Positions 14,799 through 19,926 of a DNA stretch of 19,926 nucleotides are shown piece after piece. The notes below the pieces were generated by a model that had not been told where the DNA came from, did not search any database, and saw only the letters and a list, made by a program, of their open reading frames with translations. This DNA comes from CAYUCE01 sp964443275 (lineage in GTDB: Bacteria > Bipolaricaulota > Bipolaricaulia > CAYUCE01): positions 1 through 19,926 of the forward strand of contig CAYUCE010000034.1 in the NCBI GenBank assembly GCA_964443275.1, written 5' to 3'. How positions within the stretch are numbered: the stretch's first letter is position 1; every line of letters begins with the position of its first letter. Position numbers and translations under genes: made by a program.

Positions 14799-15869
14799 TT
14801 AGAGAACTTCTTCGATGGTTCCTCCTCCAAATATCTTATCACCCTTGTAAAACACCACTATCTGACCCGGGGTTATAGCCCTCTGCGGCCGGTCAAAAGT
14901 GACCAACAAATGGTTTTTCTCCTTTTCTATTTTTGCTGGGGCCGGATCGCTTCGATATCTGATCTTGGCCTCTACTTTTTGTGGAAGTTCAAGATCCGTA
15001 GCATAGGTGAAGCTGGGCCGGGAAGCGATCAGCCGGTTAGAATATAAGTCTTCTTCATCCCCCACTACTATACGATTATTTTGTGCATCAATTTGGACTA
15101 CGTAGTACTTTCTATCTAGTCCCAGACCTAAACCTCGCCGCTGACCAATAGTGTAGAAAGGGATACCTTTGTGTCTTCCCAGGATGTTTCCCTCCGGATC
15201 AACTATCTCTCCGCTCTTATAGTCTCCATTGCTTGTGTTTTCTTTTATAAATCGGCGGTAGTCATCGTCCGGCAGAAAGCATATTTCTTGGCTTTCCGCC
15301 CGCCTGGCACATGCTAACCCAATGCGGGAGGCAATGTCTCTGACCTCCCCCTTTTGGTACCTACCGATAGGAAAGAGTATATGGGGAAGGGTTTCCTGAT
15401 TTAGGTTGTGAAGAAAATAGGACTGATCCTTTCCCTTATCTTTTCCTTTTTTAAGATAATATACGCCGTTACAATCTATGCGGGCGTGATGACCGGTAGC
15501 CAGATAATCATAGCCTAAAGATATAGCCTTTTTTAAAACAAGCCCGAACTTAATCCATTTATTGCAGCGGCTGCAGGGGTTAGGTGTCTTGCCTTTCAAG
15601 TAATTTTTTAAAAAATCGGCTATTACGGTTTCTTTAAGTTCCTCTCTAAAATCTAGTACGAAATGAGGTATTCCTATCTGCTGGGCGGCTCTTTTGGCCA
15701 TATCAATAGACTTTGGAGAACAGCAGCCGGAATCCAAGCTATCGTAAGGAAAAAGCTTTAAGGTCACTCCAGTTACCTCATAGCCTTCTTCCTTTAATAA
15801 ATAAGCGGCTACGGATGAATCCACGCCCCCACTCATCATAACCAGCACTTTGCCTTTCTTTTTCATCAT
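14799..15869 (-). CDS. mnmA: tRNA-specific 2-thiouridylase MnmA
   Basis: Thiolates U34 of tRNA-Lys(UUU), -Glu and -Gln using ATP and a sulfur relay. The 356 residues contain the PP-loop SGGVDSS (13-19), the catalytic cysteine C99 within NPCSRCN (C99/C102), the ATGHHARI and KDQSYFLHNL motifs, and the second catalytic cysteine C197 in SQEICFLPD, followed by the PIGRYQKGEVR and GQRRGLGLG segments of the central and beta-barrel domains. Two consecutive ATGs (15869 and 15866) can start it. There is no Shine-Dalgarno sequence, and the promoter -10 ends only nine bases before the start, so the mRNA is predicted to have almost no leader. Confidence 0.96.
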   Translation of the reverse strand: MMKKKGKVLVMMSGGVDSSVAAYLLKEEGYEVTGVTLKLFPYDSLDSGCCSPKSIDMAKRAAQQIGIPHFVLDFREELKETVIADFLKNYLKGKTPNPCSRCNKWIKFGLVLKKAISLGYDYLATGHHARIDCNGVYYLKKGKDKGKDQSYFLHNLNQETLPHILFPIGRYQKGEVRDIASRIGLACARRAESQEICFLPDDDYRRFIKENTSNGDYKSGEIVDPEGNILGRHKGIPFYTIGQRRGLGLGLDRKYYVVQIDAQNNRIVVGDEEDLYSNRLIASRPSFTYATDLELPQKVEAKIRYRSDPAPAKIEKEKNHLLVTFDRPQRAITPGQIVVFYKGDKIFGGGTIEEVL

Positions 15870-15878
15870 CTTAAGTCT

Positions 15879-15906
15879 ATTATACCTAAAAAGGATGGGG
15901 ACTCAA
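15879..15906 (-). promoter_or_regulatory. mnmA promoter
   Basis: Minus-strand TTGAGT (15906-15901; four of six), a 16-base spacer and a perfect TATAAT (15884-15879). The predicted start, near 15872, is about three bases before the ATG. Confidence 0.6.
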
Positions 15907-15949
15907 TTTCTTCTCTGAATTAGACAGATACCGGATAGAGGGGCCTGAT

Positions 15950-15978
15950 TTGACAGTCCAAATAAAATTTGATTAAAT
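15950..15978 (+). promoter_or_regulatory. tRNA-Lys promoter
   Basis: TTGACA (15950-15955), a 17-base spacer and TTAAAT (15973-15978; four of six). The start would be near 15985, leaving about 44 bases of 5' leader for RNase P to remove. Confidence 0.6.
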
Positions 15979-16028
15979 TTAGCTGCAAACGTCATTTACA
16001 CCTTTATTCATATTATCTTAAGTTGTAT

Positions 16029-16101
16029 AGGCCGTTAGCTCAACCGGCAGAGCACCCGGCTCTTAACCGGGGGGTTCCGGGTTCAAGTCCCGGACGGCCT
16101 A
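16029..16101 (+). tRNA. tRNA-Lys (anticodon CUU)
   Basis: A complete cloverleaf. Acceptor AGGCCGT (16029-16035) pairs fully with 16094-16100; D stem GCTC/GAGC (16038-16041/16050-16053); anticodon stem CCCGG/CCGGG (16055-16059/16067-16071) around loop CTCTTAA with CTT at 16062-16064; five-base variable loop; T stem CCGGG/CCCGG with loop TTCAAGT; discriminator A at 16101. The following bases are CAA, so the 3' CCA is not encoded and must be added by tRNA nucleotidyltransferase. It reads AAG codons. Confidence 0.95.
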
Positions 16102-16126
16102 CAAGATTAGTTATTGAGTCTTATCG

Positions 16127-16174
16127 TATCCTCTCCCCAGGTAGACAACCCAGCAAAATAGCTACTGGAGGATA
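16127..16174. repeat. Two-part hairpin between tRNA-Lys and the peptidase gene
   Basis: TATCCTC (16127-16133) pairs with GAGGATA (16168-16174). Inside, after a four-base bulge, CAGGTAG (16138-16144, one bulged G) pairs with CTACTG (16162-16167), leaving a 17-base loop. No T-run follows. It may mark the 3' end of the tRNA transcript or lie in the leader of the downstream mRNA. Confidence 0.45.
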
Positions 16175-16249
16175 AGAGAAGCTTATAGCAAAACTTTAGG
16201 TTAGTGATCTTTACGTAAAGTACTGGAAATTATTGCAATAGGTGAGAAG

Positions 16250-18175
16250 ATGATGAAAACTGCACCGTACGGTTCTTGGAAGTCTCCGATCTCCTCACAG
16301 ATGGTTTCTTCTAAGACCATCAGATTGAGCCAGATTGAAATAGAAGGCGAAGAAATATACTGGAATGAGCTACGTCCCAGTGAGGGTGGACGCCACGTTA
16401 TAGTGCGCTATACTACTGAAGGCGAAACTATTGAGATTACTTCTCCCCAATTTAACGTTCGTACCCGAGTGCATGAATATGGCGGTGGTGCCTATATTGT
16501 CGACCAAGGGAAAATCTATTTTTCCAATTTTGCTAATCAACGCTTATATAACCAAAGCCCGGGGAAAGAACCCAGACCAATAACCCCTGAATCCAAAAAG
16601 CGTTTCGCTGACGGTATAGTTGACCAATATCGAGATAGAATTATCTGCGTATGCGAGGATCATGGAACTGCTGGGAACGAACCGGTAAATAGCATAGTAA
16701 GTATCGATCTGCTTGAGGATAATAAGGTGGTTGAACTTGAGTCGGGAAAAGACTTTTACTCATCACCTCGCCTTAGTCCTGATGGCTCAAAATTAGCTTG
16801 GCTTAGTTGGAATCATCCCAATATGCCTTGGGATGGTACTGAGCTTTGGGTAGGAAAGTTGAATGAGGGCGGTTCAATGGTCGAGATTAACCGAGTAACC
16901 GGTGGAGTTGATGAATCTGTCTTTCAGCCCTCTTGGTCACCTGATGGTATCTTGTATTTTGTCTCCGATCTTACCGGCTGGTGGAACTTATACCGGTGGG
17001 TGGACGGAGATATCGAGCAATTGGTGAACATGAAAGCGGAGTTTGGCAAGCCGCAGTGGGTCTTTGGGATGTCCACCTACGATTTTGAATCCAACGACCG
17101 TATCATTTGTTCCTATTCTCAAAAAGGTCTGTGGCACTTAGCCAGTCTTGATCTTCGGACGGGCAGGCTTGAGCCGCTTGATATTTCCTATTCTCATATA
17201 GCCTCGGTTAAAGCATCTGATGGGAAGGCAGTTTTTTTAGGAGGGTCCGCGACTGAACCAATGGGTGTAGTTAGGCTTGATCTGACCAGTGGAGAGCACG
17301 AGGTCTTGCGTCGCTCAACCGAAATCGCCCTTTCTCAAGGTTATCTATCTCTTCCGGAAGCGATTGATTTTCCCAGCAAACATGGGGATTCAGCACACGG
17401 TTTTTACTATGGACCTTATAATAAAGAATATAAAGGTCCAGATAGTGAAAAGCCACCTCTTATGGTGATCAGTCATGGTGGTCCCACCTCGGCCACTTCC
17501 AGTACCTTCGATCCAGCTATTCAGTACTGGACTAGTCGGGGTTTTGCCGTGCTGGATGTAAATTATGGCGGCAGCACCGGTTACGGTAGAGATTATCGCA
17601 AGCGGTTGGAAGGAAAGTGGGGGATTGTGGATATCGATGATTGTGTTGACGGTGCAACTTATCTGGTAAAACAAGATAAAGTCGATGGAAAACGTCTTAT
17701 AATCCGTGGGGGGAGTGCCGGAGGGTATACAACCCTTGCTGCTATCTGTTTTAAAGATACCTTTAAGGCTGGAGCTAGTTATTATGGAGTGAGTGATCTT
17801 GAGGCTTTGGCAAAGGAAACGCATAAATTTGAATCCCGTTATTTAGATAGGCTGATTGGTCCTTATCCAGAAAAGCAAGATATCTATCGAAAACGTTCAC
17901 CAATTAACTATACTCACAAATTAGGATCCCCTATTATCTTTTTCCAGGGGTTAGAAGACGAAGTTGTACCACCGGAGCAGGCAGAACAGATGGTCAGGGC
18001 CTTGCGGGAAAAGAAAGTTCCAGTTGCCTATATTACCTTTGAAGGAGAACAACATGGCTTTCGGGTGGCTGAAAATAAAAAGCGGGCTTTAGATGCCGAG
18101 CTTTATTTTTATTCTAAGATCTTTAACTTCCAACTCGCAGATGCCGTGGAACCGGTGAAAATTGAACATCTGTGA
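16250..18175 (+). CDS. S9-family serine peptidase (prolyl oligopeptidase / acylaminoacyl-peptidase type)
   Basis: A 641-residue serine peptidase that would cut short peptides, probably after proline or at a blocked or dipeptidyl N-terminus. Residues about 30-355 form a beta-propeller with repeated blade signatures (SPRLSPDGSKLAWLSW, FQPSWSPDGILYFVSD). The alpha/beta-hydrolase domain (about 375-625) has S489 in RGGSAGG, D570 in GLEDEVVPP and H602 in EQHGF, the full triad in the right order, and an oxyanion motif HGGPTS (409-414). No signal peptide is seen, so it is likely cytosolic. The start is ATG at 16250 (or 16253) after AGGTGAG. Arginine is mainly CGN (26 of 34 by hand count), unlike pheS and dinB, hinting at transfer. 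Exact substrate unknown. Confidence 0.92.
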   Translation: MMKTAPYGSWKSPISSQMVSSKTIRLSQIEIEGEEIYWNELRPSEGGRHVIVRYTTEGETIEITSPQFNVRTRVHEYGGGAYIVDQGKIYFSNFANQRLYNQSPGKEPRPITPESKKRFADGIVDQYRDRIICVCEDHGTAGNEPVNSIVSIDLLEDNKVVELESGKDFYSSPRLSPDGSKLAWLSWNHPNMPWDGTELWVGKLNEGGSMVEINRVTGGVDESVFQPSWSPDGILYFVSDLTGWWNLYRWVDGDIEQLVNMKAEFGKPQWVFGMSTYDFESNDRIICSYSQKGLWHLASLDLRTGRLEPLDISYSHIASVKASDGKAVFLGGSATEPMGVVRLDLTSGEHEVLRRSTEIALSQGYLSLPEAIDFPSKHGDSAHGFYYGPYNKEYKGPDSEKPPLMVISHGGPTSATSSTFDPAIQYWTSRGFAVLDVNYGGSTGYGRDYRKRLEGKWGIVDIDDCVDGATYLVKQDKVDGKRLIIRGGSAGGYTTLAAICFKDTFKAGASYYGVSDLEALAKETHKFESRYLDRLIGPYPEKQDIYRKRSPINYTHKLGSPIIFFQGLEDEVVPPEQAEQMVRALREKKVPVAYITFEGEQHGFRVAENKKRALDAELYFYSKIFNFQLADAVEPVKIEHL

Positions 18176-18314
18176 AAGATTCATGCGCTTAAGTTCTCTC
18201 CTCATCTAGATATTCCTCTGCAATTTACCTACCCTTTTAAGTGTTCCACAGCAGATTTTGATGTAAGCCAAAGCTAACCTGGAGGGATTTTTCCTTTCAC
18301 CGTCCGGTAGTTAA

Positions 18315-18323
18315 TGTTAAAAT
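18315..18323 (+). promoter_or_regulatory. Possible extended -10 promoter for dinB
   Basis: TGTTAAAAT is a TGN-extended -10 box (TAAAAT at 18318-18323); the -35 position (18295-18300) is poor. The start would be near 18330, about 37 bases before dinB. No LexA box of the E. coli or Bacillus type is evident. Confidence 0.35.
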
Positions 18324-18366
18324 AAAAAAGTGGTGAAGATACGATCTAAAAAGGGCGATTAAAACC

Positions 18367-19521
18367 ATGTCTGAAAGAAAGATTATTCATGTGGATATGG
18401 ATGCCTTTTATGCTTCTGTGGAGAAATTGGATAACCCCGATTTGAAAGACAGGCCGGTTATAGTAGGGGGGTTGGGAAATAGAGGAGTAGTGGCTACCGC
18501 CTCCTACCAGGCAAGAAAATACGGTGTACATAGTGCACAACCTATGGCCAAAGCCAGAAGGTTATGCCCCCAGGCTGTCTTCTTATCCCCCCGCTTTGAT
18601 CGCTATAAAGAGGTCTCCAATCAGATCAGGGAGATATTTCACCAATATACTCCTTTAGTTGAGCCAATTTCTACAGATGAGGCTTTCCTTGATGTGACCG
18701 GGTCCCCTCAATCCGCGGTAAAAATAGCAACCGAGATAAAGGAGAAGATCAAAAATACTACCCATTTGACCTGTTCGGTGGGAATTGGGCCCAACAAGTT
18801 TATAGCCAAGTTAGGTTCCGATCTGGAAAAACCGGATGGTTTTGTGCACCTCAAGAAGGAGGAAGTGGATGAGTTGTTAAAAGATTTGGAGGTGGCCAAA
18901 ATTTGGGGAGTGGGTGAGGTTACCGAAAAGAGGCTAAGAGATATGGGAGTTCGCACCATCGATGATCTGCGTAAAATATCTTTAAAAAAGCTGAAAGGAA
19001 TGTTTGGCAAACAGGGCCAAAGCCTTTTCCAACTGGCCCGAGGAATAGATGAGCGTCCAGTGGAGCCGGCTCGAGAACCCAAATCGCTCTCCCGGGAAGT
19101 TACCTTTGAAAAAGATATCTACAAACAGGAAAAAATTAAAGCCAGACTTTACCAGCTTAGTCAATCGGTGGCCAGAAGGTTAAGGAAAAACGAGGTGAAG
19201 GGCAGAACCGTTTCTATTAAGGTCAGGTTTCCGGATTTTTCTTGTTTTACTAGACAAATTACCTTCGATCATCCTACGGACAGTACGGATACTATCTATT
19301 CACATGCTCTTGACCTGTTTGAAAGGAAGGTAGAGCTAAAAAATAGGGGGGTTAGACTTTTAGGGGTGGGAGCTTCCAATTTGAGTAAAAACCAAGATGA
19401 ACCGAATAAAGGACAGCTCACCCTTTTTGATAGGCGGGTTTTAGGCAATCGTAAACTGGATAAAATTATCGATGAGATAAGGAATAAATTCGGTGATGAT
19501 ATCATTAAACGTGGGGTTTAA
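18367..19521 (+). CDS. dinB: DNA polymerase IV (Y-family translesion polymerase)
   Basis: Error-prone polymerase that bypasses damaged bases. The 384 residues have the Y-family order: palm/fingers with HVDMDAFYASVE (metal ligand D10) and STDEAFLDV (D104/E105), SVGIGPNKFIAKLGSD, thumb HhH segment (about 170-215; WGVGEVTEKRLRDMG), and the little-finger domain (about 240-340). QLTLF at 350-354 fits the beta-clamp-binding motif, and a basic tail of about 30 residues follows it. The ATG at 18367 has a weak AAGGG ribosome site. Arginine codons (21 of 32 AGA/AGG) match the resident style seen in pheS. It appears to be a single-gene unit. Confidence 0.96.
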   Translation: MSERKIIHVDMDAFYASVEKLDNPDLKDRPVIVGGLGNRGVVATASYQARKYGVHSAQPMAKARRLCPQAVFLSPRFDRYKEVSNQIREIFHQYTPLVEPISTDEAFLDVTGSPQSAVKIATEIKEKIKNTTHLTCSVGIGPNKFIAKLGSDLEKPDGFVHLKKEEVDELLKDLEVAKIWGVGEVTEKRLRDMGVRTIDDLRKISLKKLKGMFGKQGQSLFQLARGIDERPVEPAREPKSLSREVTFEKDIYKQEKIKARLYQLSQSVARRLRKNEVKGRTVSIKVRFPDFSCFTRQITFDHPTDSTDTIYSHALDLFERKVELKNRGVRLLGVGASNLSKNQDEPNKGQLTLFDRRVLGNRKLDKIIDEIRNKFGDDIIKRGV

Positions 19522-19527
19522 GCTATA

Positions 19528-19698
19528 TTAATCCAGAAAGGGAATTTTCACATCTTGAGGTTTGCGTGTCAATCCTTGGTTGCTAGCGGAGGGAGAGAAA
19601 TTTTTCTGACGCTGGCGAATCTGTTTGACGACCGGAAGGGAGGAGTTATGCAGCGAGGAAGAAAATTTTCTCTCCCTCAGGGGGGTGTAATTGAACAT
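19528..19698 (-). CDS. Doubtful 56-residue ORF across the hairpin
   Basis: A minus-strand frame runs from ATG 19698-19696 to TAA 19530-19528. AGAGGA lies eight bases before the ATG as a possible ribosome site. The product would be basic and rich in Ser, Gln and Asn, with no recognisable domain and no hydrophobic helix. It reads straight through the inverted repeat, and the opposite strand is also open, so it may be an accident of a structured non-coding element. Confidence 0.2.
   Translation of the reverse strand: MFNYTPLRERKFSSSLHNSSLPVVKQIRQRQKNFSPSASNQGLTRKPQDVKIPFLD
19589..19678. repeat. Long hairpin: 19-bp stem with one mismatch, plus inner stem
   Basis: GAGGGAGAGAAATTTTTCT-type sequence at 19589-19607 pairs with 19660-19678 with a single T-T mismatch. 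Inside, after a small internal loop, CGCTG (19610-19614) pairs with CAGCG (19651-19655), leaving a 36-base purine-rich loop (19615-19650). No T-run follows either arm, so it is not a standard terminator. It may be a structured RNA in the dinB 3' region or the remains of a palindromic mobile element. Confidence 0.8.
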
Positions 19699-19739
19699 GG
19701 TGAGTATCCTCTGGATTAATGTATGAGCGCAGTAAGTAG

Positions 19740-19768
19740 TTGACTCTCTATCCTTAACTCAATAATAT
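19740..19768 (+). promoter_or_regulatory. Promoter-like site with no gene downstream in the window
   Basis: TTGACT (19740-19745), a 17-base spacer and TAATAT (19763-19768). A second candidate, TGGTATAAT (19824-19832, extended -10), follows. They would transcribe the repeat-rich end and whatever lies past the edge. Confidence 0.45.
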
Positions 19769-19861
19769 TCATCTTAGGGAAACAAAAACATTTAGAGCGG
19801 ACCTAGATTTTCCGATTGATGATTGGTATAATCACTTGGATTATTGGACTTAATAATGGCA

Positions 19862-19926
19862 AGAGCTCGTACTTCGTAGCTCTCTGCTTCGCAAGCCTCT
19901 ACTACGCTCCTTCGTAGCTTCGTAGA
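19862..19926. repeat. CTTCGTA repeat cluster with small hairpins, cut by the window edge
   Basis: CTTCGTA occurs at 19872-19878, 19910-19916 and 19918-19924, with a CTTCGCA variant at 19887-19893. Small hairpins cover the region: AGAGCT/AGCTCT (19862-19867/19878-19883), GCTT/AAGC (19886-19889/19893-19896) and CTACG/CGTAG around CTCCTT (about 19902-19917). Spacing is irregular, so this is not a CRISPR array. It resembles an extragenic palindromic or simple repeat region that continues to the right. Confidence 0.65.

Larger units (their letters stand above)
19522..19926. other. Gene-poor right end: hairpin, promoter-like sites, repeats
   Basis: These 405 bases hold no gene I can identify. They contain a long hairpin (19589-19678), weak short ORFs on both strands through that hairpin, two promoter-like sites pointing right (19740-19768 and 19825-19832), and a cluster of CTTCGTA repeats from 19863 to the edge. 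Directly after the dinB stop the same frame stays open for 65 more codons (to TAA 19717-19719). The second half of that frame can start at ATG 19648 behind GGGAGGAG, giving 23 residues. Confidence 0.6.

Noticed and set aside
15969..16175. 68-codon plus-strand ORF
   Set aside because: It reads straight through the tRNA-Lys gene, which is certain from its cloverleaf.
19615..19655. Signal recognition particle RNA apical loop (CCGGAAGG and an upstream CTGTTT)
   Set aside because: The GGAA loop and CTGTTT resemble small SRP RNA, but the conserved AGCAGC-type 3' side is replaced by GAGGAG and the outer stems do not match the SRP fold.
19862..19926. CRISPR array
   Set aside because: The repeats are seven to nine bases, irregularly spaced and nested in hairpins, with no spacers and no cas genes nearby.

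Overview
The window carries about 17 protein genes, one tRNA gene and several small or structured elements, almost all of them bacterial housekeeping functions. The lptC-lptB pair indicates an organism with an outer membrane (diderm). The PheS variant with a CxxC-type cysteine cluster, the mix of ATG/GTG/TTG starts, and the moderate-to-low G+C with many AGA/AGG arginine codons suggest a thermophile-like or candidate-phylum bacterium rather than a proteobacterium. I cannot fix the phylum from sequence reading alone. Promoters are of the sigma-70/sigma-A type, with strikingly good TTGACA-N17-TATAAT matches.

Layout. 1-101: tail of an unidentified plus-strand gene, followed by a 15-bp inverted repeat. 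190-1746 (minus): fur-pepQ operon. 1747-1994: divergent control region with a promoter, a possible 14-residue leader ORF and the start of pheS. 1995-5590 (plus): pheS-pheT. 5587-7228 (minus): a detached atpC-fabF pair with its own promoter; the pheT and fabF stop codons overlap. 7229-7748: two divergent promoters and a 31-codon membrane-peptide gene. 7749-9198 (plus): xseA-xseB. 9221-11666 (minus): infB-ylxP-rbfA. 11667-11910: divergent promoters and a 19-bp tandem repeat. 11911-14785 (plus): pyrG-lptC-lptB. 14799-15869 (minus): mnmA. 16029-16101 (plus): tRNA-Lys(CUU). 16250-18175 (plus): an S9 prolyl-oligopeptidase-family peptidase with different arginine codon use. 18367-19521 (plus): dinB. 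19522-19926: no confident gene, but a long hairpin, two promoter-like sites and a cluster of CTTCGTA repeats that runs off the edge.

How the genes fit together. Much of the window serves translation: PheRS, IF-2, RbfA, YlxP, MnmA and tRNA-Lys. Exonuclease VII and DNA polymerase IV serve DNA repair. CTP synthase, LptC/LptB and FabF serve nucleotide supply, outer-membrane LPS export and lipid synthesis. PepQ and the S9 enzyme both act on proline-containing peptides. Genes sit in short operons that meet tail to tail with almost no space, and I found no classical intrinsic terminator (GC stem plus T-run) in any of the gaps.

No defence island, CRISPR array, prophage or transposase is visible. The best candidates for something undescribed are the 31-residue membrane peptide behind a perfect-consensus promoter (7363-7543), the structured right end (19589-19926), the three-way-junction repeat at 112-185 and the predicted near-leaderless mRNAs of fur and mnmA.
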